Shown: positions 43,925 through 52,019 of the stretch, piece after piece
How positions within the stretch are numbered: position 1 is the first letter of the stretch
Layout: each line of letters starts with the position of its first letter
From: Ruminococcaceae bacterium UBA1405
GTDB taxonomy: Bacteria > Bacillota > Clostridia > Oscillospirales > Ruminococcaceae
Assembly: GCA_002305685.1 (NCBI GenBank)
Contig: DBQB01000003.1
Location: forward strand, 25,794-89,793
Length of the DNA stretch: 64,000 nucleotides
Reading direction: 5' to 3'
Translations under genes and position numbers: made by a program
The notes under the pieces: model-generated
What the model saw: only the letters and a program-made list of their open reading frames with translations
Database searches by the model: none
What the model was told of the DNA's origin: nothing

Positions 43925-45340
43925 TTAGAAGGGACCATAATTGATGGCGTTGGCGACGACCACAAATACCGCTCCCATTGCAATCCACATTCCTACCAGC
44001 GGGAGCATAAATTTGCACCACTTTTCATAGGAAATTTTCGCAATGGACAAGGTCGCCATCAGGGTACCGGAGATGGGGCTGATGTTGTTGTTAAAGCCAT
44101 CGCCAAACTGGAAGCAGAGCACCGTCACCTGGCGGTTGATGCCAAGCACATCGGCGATGGGGGTCATAATGGGCATGGTAGCCGCCGCCTGGCCGCTTCC
44201 GGAGGGAATCAGGAAATCTACCAGCAACTGAACAATATACATTCCCACAACCGCTACCGATCTGGGCAGCACCGCAATGGCGCCTGCCAGCGCATGGATA
44301 ACGGTATCCTTAATCATGCTTACTTCCATAACGGTGAGAATGGCTCTTGCAATACCGCACATGATGGCGCCGGTTGCAATATCGGTAACACCCTGCATAA
44401 AGTAGGTGCATACCTCTGTGGGGGTAAAGCCGTAAATCAGGCCGCTGATGACGCCCATGGCCAGAAACAGAGCGGCCAGCTCGCTGATATACCATCCCCA
44501 GGTAACCACACCGTAAATCAGCAGCAAAAATCCGGCAAGCACAACAAAAAGAATGATGATCTGACGAAGGGACATCTTGGGAACATTGGAGAGCTCATCC
44601 TGGTTGCGCACAACCTTCTCCCCATAAAGGACGCTCTTGGTGGGATCTTTCTTGATCCGATTGGCATAGCGCATCAGATAAGCGGAGGTGACCACCAGCA
44701 TCACAATGAGGACCACCAGACGCAGTTCCCATCCGGAGAAGGTAGGTAGCTCCGCGATGGATTGGGCCACACCCACTGTGAAGGGATTCATGACGCCGGC
44801 GCAGAAACCACACGCCGCGCCCATAACCACTACGGCAGTACCAACCATGGCGTCGAATCCCAGCGCGATGGCCAGCGCAATACCGATAGGGACAAACACG
44901 ATAACCTCCTCAGCCATACCGAAGGTGACGCCGCCGATGGAAAACACCGTCAAGATGGCGGGAATCATCACTTTGGCCTGGTTGCGAAAAGCATAGGAAA
45001 CCCGGGCAATGCCGGCGTTGACCGCTCCGGTAGCGGTGATGACGTTAAACGCAGCGGCAGTAATCATAATAAAGAAGGTGATCTCCGCAGCATCCACCAT
45101 ACCCTGGGGAAAGGCCTGGAAAAATTCGAAGAAACCGATGGGATTGCTTTCCACAACGGTATAGCTATCAGGGTCTACCACCATTCTGCCGCTGACAGGA
45201 TCCTCCACCATGGTATACTGTCCGGCGGGGATAAACCAGCTGAGAATGGCCAGAATCAGCACCAAAGTGAACATGATTACAACCGGATGGGGAAACTTGA
45301 AACGCTTTTTCTTCTTGGGTTCTGCATTTTGCGTGGACAT
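43925..45340 (-). CDS. YfcC-family membrane transporter
   Basis: The 471-residue integral membrane protein has about eleven or twelve hydrophobic segments, a basic N-terminal tail and the family pattern SWFIPAGQY near the start, GGVTFGMAEEVIVFVPIG, FLIPSGSGQAAATMPIM and QFGDGFNNNISPISG. YfcC-type carriers (DcuC-related, ion-transporter superfamily) often sit beside peptidase or amino acid genes. The ATG at 45340 follows GAGGAG. The upstream leader is a lysine riboswitch, so lysine or a lysine derivative is the most likely substrate. Confidence 0.9.
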   Translation of the reverse strand: MSTQNAEPKKKKRFKFPHPVVIMFTLVLILAILSWFIPAGQYTMVEDPVSGRMVVDPDSYTVVESNPIGFFEFFQAFPQGMVDAAEITFFIMITAAAFNVITATGAVNAGIARVSYAFRNQAKVMIPAILTVFSIGGVTFGMAEEVIVFVPIGIALAIALGFDAMVGTAVVVMGAACGFCAGVMNPFTVGVAQSIAELPTFSGWELRLVVLIVMLVVTSAYLMRYANRIKKDPTKSVLYGEKVVRNQDELSNVPKMSLRQIIILFVVLAGFLLLIYGVVTWGWYISELAALFLAMGVISGLIYGFTPTEVCTYFMQGVTDIATGAIMCGIARAILTVMEVSMIKDTVIHALAGAIAVLPRSVAVVGMYIVQLLVDFLIPSGSGQAAATMPIMTPIADVLGINRQVTVLCFQFGDGFNNNISPISGTLMATLSIAKISYEKWCKFMLPLVGMWIAMGAVFVVVANAINYGPF

Positions 45341-45414
45341 TTTGACTCCTCTTTTCTGCAAAATCGCTGAATATGAAATAAATTTCAGCAGCCTATGGTG
45401 CGATACAGTACAGA

Positions 45415-45450
45415 GCAAAAAAGGGTTTGCACCGCCATCGATGCAAACCC
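45415..45450 (-). terminator. Riboswitch-controlled terminator
   Basis: On the minus strand GGGTTTGCATCG pairs with CGGTGCAAACCC (one wobble) and is followed by six T, lying between the lysine aptamer and the transporter start codon. It is the expected expression platform: termination when lysine is bound. Confidence 0.85.
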
Positions 45451-45479
45451 AAATACGCCATCCGGTAAGGATATTTGTC

Positions 45480-45650
45480 ATCAATAGCTCCTCTGTGTGC
45501 TGATACGCTGGCACAGGAGTACTTCCGGTATTCCCGGAAATCCCAGCTGAACGCCATGCCTGGACGTCCGCTTCGGCAAAGTTCCCTTTCCCTGTGTTCT
45601 CAGAATGCCTTCTCCCACAGGTACTATTTCCCTTTGCGCCTCTACTAATT
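45480..45650 (-). ncRNA. Lysine riboswitch (L box)
   Basis: The minus-strand leader contains the conserved L-box elements in order and spacing: AGAGGCGCAAA at the 5' side (from 45642), AGTA, GGGAAAGGGAAC, GCCGAAGC (GCCGAAG at 45571-45577), GCTGGG (45542-45547) and closing GAGGAGCTAT. This follows the layout of the Bacillus lysC leader. A terminator lies about 30 bases further on. High lysine should therefore repress the transporter and the downstream amidohydrolase. Confidence 0.85.
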
Positions 45651-45655
45651 GTTAT

Positions 45656-45684
45656 AATCATAGCACGGCAGACAGCGTTTGTAA
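45656..45684 (-). promoter_or_regulatory. Promoter of the lysine riboswitch unit
   Basis: On the minus strand TTTACA (45679-45684), a 17-base spacer and TATGAT (45656-45661). The start near 45649 lies just before the aptamer. Confidence 0.7.
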
Positions 45685-45836
45685 ACAAAAAATTATTATT
45701 TTCTTTATATTTATACAAAATGACGTGAAACGACATAATTTTTCATATATTTTTCAATTTTTCAACAATCCATACGGTTATTTGCCCCGAGGTATGTAAA
45801 ATTCTGTAAGTTTCATCGTATAACCCCGTCGTTTCA

Positions 45837-45845
45837 TGTTATAAT
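45837..45845 (+). promoter_or_regulatory. Extended -10 promoter of the PPK2 gene
   Basis: TGTTATAAT, a TGn-extended perfect -10, stands about 70 bases before the PPK2 start codon; no -35 is visible. Together with the minus-strand unit this explains the 570-base gap. Confidence 0.55.
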
Positions 45846-45912
45846 GGTATTGGTATCAGATCAACCGCTATGGATGTATCTGACACATCTATCCAGAAAG
45901 AAGGTGTTCATC

Positions 45913-47394
45913 ATGCTGGAAACCATGACCCCCATCCCCCGCGCCGAAAAGGAGCTGCGCAAACAACAAACCCGGCAGGGACTGCGTCGACTGTCCGGTT
46001 TGCAGCTATCGATACGAGAAAATAAGCTACCGGTGATTGTGCTGGTGGAGGGCTGGAGTGCGGCAGGCAAAGGCAGCGTAATCAGCGAGCTGATTCAGGA
46101 GCTGGACCCCCGTTTTTACAACGTCATCTCCTTTGATACCCCCACCGAGACCGAAAAACGGCACCCCTGGCTCTGGAGGTATTTCACCCAGATTCCCGCC
46201 TACGGAAAGATTCAGTTTCTGGACGCTGGATGGATGGAACAGACCGCCAGAGATTATCTGGAACAGCGTCTCAGCCAGGAGGAATTGGAAAGCCGGCAGC
46301 AGAGCATCCGCCGTTTCGAGCGTCAGCTGTGCGACGATGGCTATCTGCTGGTGCGTCTTTTCCTGCATATCTCCGCAAAAGAGCAGAAAAAACGTTTGGA
46401 CGCTCTGGAGGAAGGCCCAGACACCAGTTGGCGGGTAGGAAAATTTGACCGGTGGCAAAACGAACATTATCCACAGGTTGAGCAGGTGTATGACCAGCTG
46501 CTGCAAAACACCCAGACCGACGCCTATCCATGGCATATCATCGACGCCTCCAACACCAAATCCGCCCTTCCAGTAATCTTAAAACTCCTTTGCGACAGCA
46601 TCGAACAGGCTTTGGCCCACAAACCCACCTCCGGTATCGCCCCCACCCAGTTCTCTGTCGTTTCCATGCCTCCCATCGCCTCGGTGCCTCTGGATAAAAC
46701 CATCAGCAAAAAGGAATATAAAAAGCAGCTCAAACACTATCAAAACCGGCTCAAGGAGCTGCACAACCGCCTGTACCGCAGACGCATCCCGGTCATCATC
46801 GCCTACGAGGGATGGGATGCAGCCGGAAAGGGCGGAAATATCCGCCGAATCGCCAATGCGCTGGATGCACGTGGATTTGAGGTGCATCCCATCGCCAGCC
46901 CTACCCCCGACGAGCTGCACCATCAGTACCTCTGGCGGTTCTGGAAACGGCTGCCCAAGAACGGACATATCGCCATCTTTGACCGGACATGGTATGGCCG
47001 GGTGATGGTGGAACGTATTGAGGGATTCTGCACCGAGCAGCAGTGGAAACGTGCCTACGCCGAGATGAACGAATTTGAAGAAGAGCTGATGGATTGGGGG
47101 GGCGTGGTGGTAAAATTCTGGATTCACATCGATCCGGATACCCAGCTGGAGCGCTTCACCCTGCGGCAAAACACCCCGGAGAAACGCTGGAAGATCACCG
47201 ATGAGGATTGGCGCAACCGGGAAAAATGGCCCCAGTATGAACAGGCGGTGGACGAGATGCTGCAAAAGACCAGCACCGCCCGCGCCCCCTGGCATATCAT
47301 CGAATCCAAGGACAAACGCTATGCCCGCATTAAGGCCATGAAAATCCTGGTGGAAGCCATTGAGAAAGCACTGGAAAAGGACAAGCGTTGCTAA
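45913..47394 (+). CDS. Polyphosphate:AMP phosphotransferase (two-domain PPK2)
   Basis: The 493-residue protein contains two tandem PPK2 domains, the architecture of class II PPK2 (PAP), which makes ADP from AMP and polyphosphate. The P loops are GWSAAGKGS (about 47-55) and YEGWDAAGKGGN (about 297-308). The second domain carries the lid and Walker B residues FDRTWYGRVMVER and the first the degenerate FLDAGWMEQ, so the C-terminal domain is probably the active one, as in known members. It is a single gene with GAAGGTG before the ATG at 45913. Confidence 0.93.
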   Translation: MLETMTPIPRAEKELRKQQTRQGLRRLSGLQLSIRENKLPVIVLVEGWSAAGKGSVISELIQELDPRFYNVISFDTPTETEKRHPWLWRYFTQIPAYGKIQFLDAGWMEQTARDYLEQRLSQEELESRQQSIRRFERQLCDDGYLLVRLFLHISAKEQKKRLDALEEGPDTSWRVGKFDRWQNEHYPQVEQVYDQLLQNTQTDAYPWHIIDASNTKSALPVILKLLCDSIEQALAHKPTSGIAPTQFSVVSMPPIASVPLDKTISKKEYKKQLKHYQNRLKELHNRLYRRRIPVIIAYEGWDAAGKGGNIRRIANALDARGFEVHPIASPTPDELHHQYLWRFWKRLPKNGHIAIFDRTWYGRVMVERIEGFCTEQQWKRAYAEMNEFEEELMDWGGVVVKFWIHIDPDTQLERFTLRQNTPEKRWKITDEDWRNREKWPQYEQAVDEMLQKTSTARAPWHIIESKDKRYARIKAMKILVEAIEKALEKDKRC

Positions 47395-47430
47395 AAGCGG
47401 CAACCAGCGCTCCCTGACAGAACAAAACAA

Positions 47431-47620
47431 GGCTGTTGCAAAATAGCTCCGATTCAAAAAGTAACTAAATATTAACAAAAAATCCGCTGTTCCTTGCTGA
47501 TTTTGGCTGCTTGAAACGGCGGATTCTCTTTTGATTTTTCGAATATTCAGGAAATCAAAAATTTTTGGGGTTAAAATCGCATTTTTTGTCGTTAATTCGC
47601 AATTTCATTTTGCAACAGCC
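47431..47620. mobile_element. 190-bp MITE-like element with 14-bp inverted repeats
   Basis: GGCTGTTGCAAAAT (47431-47444) is repeated in exact inverse as ATTTTGCAACAGCC (47607-47620). The interior is AT-rich, has no gene and contains another inverted repeat (AATCCGC/GCGGATT). The GGCTGTTGCAAAAT end is typical of insertion sequences of the IS1182-like type, so this is probably a non-autonomous derivative or deletion remnant. No target duplication is evident. It marks the left border of the accessory island. Confidence 0.65.
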
Positions 47621-47641
47621 CCTTTTTGATTCACCACTTGA

Positions 47642-47824
47642 CATTGTGGCAAAGAGCTGATGACACAAGACGAACTGGCGGTAATGGACGGAGACAAATG
47701 TATTTTCATACTGCGGGGCATACGCCCACTCCTTTCGGACAAGTACGACCTGACCAATCATCCCGACTACAAATATACTGTCGACGCCAACAAGAAGTAC
47801 CTCTTTAATAGGAACGGTACATAA
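47642..47824 (+). pseudogene. C-terminal fragment of VirD4-type conjugation coupling protein
   Basis: Sixty codons read CGKELMTQDELAVMDGDKCI then FILRGIRPLLSDKYDLTNHPDYKY and end at TAA. This matches the tail of the Firmicutes VirD4/TraG coupling ATPase (LMTQDELAVMDGDKCILQLRG type). The frame is closed by a stop right at its 5' side, and the rest of the gene (over 500 codons) is missing, next to the MITE-like element. It is a relic of an integrative conjugative element. Confidence 0.7.
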
Positions 47825-47927
47825 AACGTCGACTGGCCATTGTGAAGGCGGTTGAGCCTTTCGAGATGTATGAATTGACAGCCGCAGACCTTCAACAACG
47901 ATTTTACAACGAAAGAAAATATGAACT

Positions 47928-48085
47928 ATGGATTTTTTCACTAACGCTATTGACGTTTTGCAAACTCTAGTTATCGCCCTGGGCAGTGGCCTGTGCGTGT
48001 GGGGCAGCATCAACCTTCTGGAAGGTTACGGCCAGGACAACCATCCTCCAAGAGCCAGGGCATCAAGCTTCTTATGGCTAATTAG
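47928..48085 (+). pseudogene. Maff-2-like small membrane protein, broken
   Basis: From ATG 47928 the frame reads MDFFTNAIDVLQTLVIALGS and GLCVWGSINLLEGYGQDN, matching the N-terminus of Maff-2 proteins found beside virD4 in clostridial conjugative elements. The frame is then lost, and the matching continuation (QGIKLLMAN) appears in a neighbouring frame and ends at TAG 48085. An overlapping frame from about 47839 (VEPFEMYELTAADLQQRFYN) may be another remnant. Confidence 0.6.
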
Positions 48086-48150
48086 ATGTAACAAAAGCTA
48101 AGAAAGGAAAAGTACAATCCAGACGAAACCGGCGATGCGGTCAAAAAAGA

Positions 48151-48179
48151 TTGTGGAAACACAAAATTTCTGTTATAAT
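48151..48179 (+). promoter_or_regulatory. Promoter of the XRE regulator
   Basis: TTGTGG (48151-48156), a 17-base spacer and TATAAT (48174-48179) with a TGn extension. Confidence 0.65.
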
Positions 48180-48215
48180 GTGTGCAGAATACTTGACGAT
48201 GGAAAGAGAGGCGGG

Positions 48216-48545
48216 ATGCCTATGCACATAAGTTATTGTCCACTATGGAACACCTTAAAAGAGCGTGGCATGAGAAAAGAGAATTTGCGGATTGCTGCCG
48301 GTCTTAACACAAATACGATTGTAAATATGGGAAAGGGCAAAAATATCAGTATGGAAACACTGCTTCATATCTGCAAAGCCTTAAATTATAGTATTTTAGA
48401 TGTGATTGAATTGGAGGAAAACGAACTTTTCACAGAGAAAACAAATAATAATAACATGTCCGCTTATGATGAATTTTCCAAACAAATTATTAGATTTTTT
48501 GAAGGACGGATACTCCATTGGAGCGCATACAGAGCGTTTCAATAG
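48216..48545 (+). CDS. Small XRE-family helix-turn-helix regulator
   Basis: The 109-residue protein is of the short Cro/CI group common on mobile elements: SYCPLWNTLKERGMRKENLR, then a helix-turn-helix AAGLNTNTIVNMGKGKNISM and LLHICKALNYSILDVIEL. The group usually ends near residue 75; here an extra 35 residues after NNNNMSAYDEFSKQ may reflect a frameshift or fusion to following sequence. Starts at 48216 or 48222 are both plausible. It probably represses its own promoter or a neighbouring element gene. Confidence 0.75.
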   Translation: MPMHISYCPLWNTLKERGMRKENLRIAAGLNTNTIVNMGKGKNISMETLLHICKALNYSILDVIELEENELFTEKTNNNNMSAYDEFSKQIIRFFEGRILHWSAYRAFQ

Positions 48546-48785
48546 AGCAATACCGGAACATAAGATGGCAGTTTTACAAGTCACCATCAACACATCGCGA
48601 AGCGAGTTCAAAGTTGGAATACCAACAAATCGAAAAACCAACGAGGCTCTATCGTAGTATAACAGACAGCGGCTCAGGCGCTCCATGCAGGAACAATGAA
48701 ACAACAATTTTTTTAGGGAAGGATCAGACAAAACAATAGAAACAAAAAATTTTTCAACTAGTTTTAAAATTGGGGGTAGAACTTG
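48546..48785 (+). other. Unassigned stretch between the XRE gene and the membrane gene
   Basis: Two short overlapping open frames are present in different registers (from 48466 and from a TTG at 48518). Neither has a good ribosome site or a recognised family. The segment may be a damaged gene downstream of the regulator. GGGGGT before 48786 belongs to the next gene. Confidence 0.4.
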
Positions 48786-49734
48786 ATGGAAGAAAAGACA
48801 TTATCCTTGTCTCAGTGCAAAGAATATGTAAGGAATATTAGAGATTTAGAAATTTCTTGTTATCAGCAAGAAATGCTGTTGAGAGAATTAAAAAATAAGC
48901 CATCTAATATTAATAGGGAGATCATTGCTTTAGAAAGAACCGAGGATGAAATTCCGGCGAAACCTTTATCGGTTGTATCATCAGTTATTTTTACGGTGAT
49001 ACTCGACTTGTTTTTTGCACTTGTAGGGGCAGTGATTGGATTCATTGGTGGATTTGTAGTTCGTATTATTGCAGGGATTTTTGCTGATCTATCAAATTGG
49101 ATAACATTTTTTATAGGTGGTGCAATTATTGGTTATATTATTGCTTTAATTTGCCTTTTTTACTGGACCAGAGATATGGTTAAGGATGCACATAATGAAA
49201 AAATGGCGTACCCTAAAAAGTTAAAAGAAGTTGAAAGAAAAAAGCAAAATAGAATGCAAGAGATAGAATATAAGAAAAACCAGCTCACTATGTTGCCGAG
49301 CGTTATCTCTAAGAGTGAACAAGAACTCCAACAGACTCGAGATCTTTTAAAAAAAATATTATGATCTGGGATTTATCTATCCGAAATATCGGGGTATGGT
49401 GCCAGTATGCCAAATATATGAATATTTAGAATCAGGACGATGTTTTTCTTTATTAGGACCAAGCGGGGCATATAATTTATATGAAAGTGAAGTCCACTCA
49501 AATTTAATTATAAGTAAATTGGATGATATAATTAGTAGATTAGACGATTTAAGTACAGGGCAACAAATGTTGGCGAATGTTATTAGAGAGAGTAATAGAA
49601 AAATTGATAGACTTAGCCAATCATTTGATCGTATTGAAGAGAACACGGCAATAAATACATATTATAGTAGAATAACAGCAGAGAATACAAATTACCTTTC
49701 ATGGCTTGCAACTTGGGAAACGGTTTTTCGCTAA
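48786..49734 (+). pseudogene. Membrane/coiled-coil protein gene split by an A-tract frameshift
   Basis: The first part (ATG 48786, 192 residues) has an N-terminal coiled coil, two hydrophobic segments (about 60-90 and 100-125) and a second coiled coil, stopping at TGA 49364 just after a run of eight A (49349-49356). In the neighbouring frame the reading continues without a start: YYDLGFIYPKYRGMVPVCQI, EYLESGRCFSLLGPSGAYNL and a long coil to 49734. GRC-x-x-LxGP-x-GAYNLYE is the end of a recurrent Firmicutes hypothetical family, so the two pieces were one protein of about 316 residues. Removing one A restores it. Function is unknown. Codon use is AT-rich, unlike the flanking genome. Confidence 0.65.
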
Positions 49735-49790
49735 GAGAAGTTGGTAAGGAGAAAAATAGATTGGCTCAACGAAGAAGTAAATCATAAATC

Positions 49791-50141
49791 TCAGTTTACC
49801 TTCCTATCAAAATTAATATTGCCCTTAGAACTAGCCGTTGCAGGAGTCACTCCTGCAACGGCTGCTTTCATTTCCACGGTCTGCGCCCCGGAATTTTTAA
49901 TCAGCGGCGATCTTTTGAACAGTCTTTTCAGAGTCGTTCTTTCCTCGTCTGTGAGCCGCTTGTATTTCAGCCGGAACGCCTTGCAGAAGATTTCCAGAAA
50001 TTCCTGTACCCTATCGCCGGTGGATTGCATAGCCTTTCGGACTTCCTTTATCAGTTCGTCGGCGGGCGTGGTATCCAGCGCACTTTCAATGTCCTTCTCA
50101 TGGGCTTTGCGTATATCTGCGTATATCGTGGAGGATTGCAT
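49791..50141 (-). CDS. Hypothetical protein, mobile-element remnant
   Basis: This 116-residue frame starts MQSSTIYADIRKAHEKDIES and continues with a charged helical region (EFLEIFCKAFRLKYKRLTDEERTTLKRLF). The last 25 residues lie over a 14-bp perfect palindrome and look non-native (AAVAGVTPATASSKGN), so the natural C-terminus may be lost. Gene order and style fit an element gene, but no family is recognised. It lies opposite in direction to the VirD4 relic. Confidence 0.45.
   Translation of the reverse strand: MQSSTIYADIRKAHEKDIESALDTTPADELIKEVRKAMQSTGDRVQEFLEIFCKAFRLKYKRLTDEERTTLKRLFKRSPLIKNSGAQTVEMKAAVAGVTPATASSKGNINFDRKVN
49833..49863. repeat. Perfect 14-bp inverted repeat with 3-base loop
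   Basis: AGCCGTTGCAGGAG and CTCCTGCAACGGCT face each other across TCA. No T run follows on either strand. It lies within the element remnants and may be a recombination or transposition scar, a protein site, or an RNA hairpin. Confidence 0.7.
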
Positions 50142-50156
50142 CCCATATTTTATGTG

Positions 50157-50240
50157 TCACATGGCAGAAAAATCTTCTTCCTCTATCTGACCAGCTTCCA
50201 GAATTTTCAGGGAGTGGTCTGCGGCGACTTCATTTTGTAT
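50157..50240 (-). pseudogene. 3' fragment of an unidentified element gene
   Basis: On the minus strand a short open run reads EVAADHSLKILEAGQIEEED and ends FSAM at TGA, 16 bases before the 49791-50141 gene starts. It looks like the tail of a real protein whose body is missing; upstream sequence belongs to the ABC exporter gene. The junction lies between 50241 and 50257. Confidence 0.4.
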
Positions 50241-50257
50241 TCAACCAGCGATGGTAC

Positions 50258-51925
50258 TCAGGGGACGATGACGCCATCCTGAAGGGTGACCACACGGTCG
50301 GCATCCTGCAAGAAGGCCGCTCGATGGGAGATGGCCACCACTGTGAGATGACGATGGCGGCGAACCTCTCCAATGGCAACCCGCAATTCCTGTTGGATTT
50401 TTTCATCCACATTGGCGGTGACCTCATCCAACAGCAGCACTTCGGCTCCCCGCAGCAGTCCCTGGGCCAGTCCCAGACGCTGCCGCTGTCCGCCGGAAAG
50501 CAGCTGCCCCGCCTCACCCACATCGGTTTGCAGCCCCTTGGGAAGCTCCCGGACAAAGTCTCCCAGCCGCACCAAATCCAGCACCTCATACAGCTGCTGT
50601 TCGGTCGCCTCAGGAGCAGCCAGCCGCAGGTTTTCCTCCAAAGTGCCGGGGAACATGAAGGTCTCCTGGGATACCTTGGCAATGTGGCGACGCAAGGACG
50701 CCTTGGAAAACGCTTCCAACGCCTGACCATCGACGGTGATGCTGCCCTGCTGCGGCTGATACATCCCCAACAGTAGGTCAAACAAGGTGGATTTGCCTGC
50801 CCCATTCTCGCCGGCAATGCCCAGCCATTCCCCCTTTTCAATGGTCAGCGTCAGCCCTTTTAGCACATTGCCCCGCTCTTTTTGGTAGGCAAAGCTCAGG
50901 TCCTGCAGCTGAATACGCCGGTCAAAGGAGAATTCTTTGGTTCCCTCCGGTTCCTTGCTTTCAAGGGTGAGGATTTCAAAGAGACGGTCGAATTTTCCCA
51001 GCTGAGACTTAAAGTGATAGTTGGTGGTCATTGCTTTGCGGGCTACGGTGAAAAAACGTCCGCTGTAACTGGTCAAAATCACCAGGTTGCCCAGGGTCAT
51101 CTCCCCTTTGACAATCAGCAGAGCCGCTACACCGAAGGCAACGCCGGTAAAGATGGTGTTGGAAAAATCATTGATCCAAAGGCCAGCCAGATTTTCCAGC
51201 ACCGCGTTTTTGCCCCAGATGCCCAAGCTCTCCTGATTGAGCAGCCGCAGCTTTTGGCTCTGGGTCTGCTCCAACACCATCGACTTGACAAACTTGATTC
51301 CCCGCAGCGTATCGGCCACCACCTGATTCATCTGGGCGTTGTAGGACACAATCCGCCGGGATAGATCCCGCACCTTGTTGGCAAAAAAGTTGCTGGGAAA
51401 ATAGGAGACCGGGAAATACAGCAACATCCAAAGGGCGATAATCCAGTGGATATGCAGCAGATAGGCAAAGATCACCAAGCCGCCAGCCAAACTGGCAAAC
51501 AGCGTCGGCAGGTCAGAGAGCCAAAACATCACATACTCCATCGCCTCGCTGCGGCAGTAGGAGGCAAGCTCAGCGGAATTTTCCCGCTCAAAATAGGACA
51601 CCGGCTGCTCGAGCAGCTTTTCAAACCCGTCCACAAACAGTTTGCATCCCATTTTCCGGCCGGCCATCGCCAAAAAATAGCGGTAAAGGGCCTGAAAGCT
51701 GGTGGAGATCAGCGGCAGCAGGCAAAACCAGAGCAAAGCGGTAAGGATGCTGCGAACATTTCCTGCCGGGACAGCCACATCCATCAGATATTCCATCAGC
51801 ATCGGTGGCACCAGTGCCACCAGCTGCACCAACAGCGCCAGGGCAAACGAGCTGAAAACACAAAGCTTAAAATGAGGGATATTCGCCACCACCTGGCGGC
51901 GAACACTGGATTCATTTCTTTTCAC
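50258..51925 (-). CDS. ABC exporter, fused membrane and ATPase domains
   Basis: The 555-residue half-transporter has six predicted helices (residues 20-310) and a nucleotide-binding domain with GENGAGKSTLFDLLLG (Walker A), LSGGQRQRLGLAQGLL (signature), LLLDEVTANVD (Walker B) and the SHR switch His. Such exporters move lipids, peptides or drugs. The start is a GTG at 51925 with GGGAG 9 bases upstream. The protein ends at DRVVTLQDGVIVP, about 20 residues earlier than most relatives, exactly where mobile-element remnants begin, so the tail may have been cut off. All catalytic motifs remain. Confidence 0.92.
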   Translation of the reverse strand: MKRNESSVRRQVVANIPHFKLCVFSSFALALLVQLVALVPPMLMEYLMDVAVPAGNVRSILTALLWFCLLPLISTSFQALYRYFLAMAGRKMGCKLFVDGFEKLLEQPVSYFERENSAELASYCRSEAMEYVMFWLSDLPTLFASLAGGLVIFAYLLHIHWIIALWMLLYFPVSYFPSNFFANKVRDLSRRIVSYNAQMNQVVADTLRGIKFVKSMVLEQTQSQKLRLLNQESLGIWGKNAVLENLAGLWINDFSNTIFTGVAFGVAALLIVKGEMTLGNLVILTSYSGRFFTVARKAMTTNYHFKSQLGKFDRLFEILTLESKEPEGTKEFSFDRRIQLQDLSFAYQKERGNVLKGLTLTIEKGEWLGIAGENGAGKSTLFDLLLGMYQPQQGSITVDGQALEAFSKASLRRHIAKVSQETFMFPGTLEENLRLAAPEATEQQLYEVLDLVRLGDFVRELPKGLQTDVGEAGQLLSGGQRQRLGLAQGLLRGAEVLLLDEVTANVDEKIQQELRVAIGEVRRHRHLTVVAISHRAAFLQDADRVVTLQDGVIVP

Positions 51926-51995
51926 GGTACACAACTCCCTTGATTTCCGATTGTTTTTTACTCGGTCATCCGCTGTCAACAAAGGGAGCTGCTGC

Positions 51996-52019
51996 GCCCT
52001 TTGTCAGCAGACAAAGGGC
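51996..52019. promoter_or_regulatory. Operator-like palindrome upstream of the ABC exporter
   Basis: GCCCTTTGTC and GACAAAGGGC form a perfect 10-bp inverted repeat with a 4-base spacer; a further half-site (AACAAAGGG) lies at 51978-51986. No T run follows. It is 70-95 bases before the exporter start codon and could bind a repressor or fold in the leader. Confidence 0.5.

Noticed and set aside
45340..45650. Leader of the YfcC gene considered as a T box
   Set aside because: The T-box core sequence is absent and the ordered L-box elements fit a lysine riboswitch instead.
48100..50260. Search for a CRISPR array or toxin-antitoxin pair in the island
   Set aside because: No regularly spaced direct repeats were seen; the XRE gene lacks a recognisable toxin partner in the following 240 bases.
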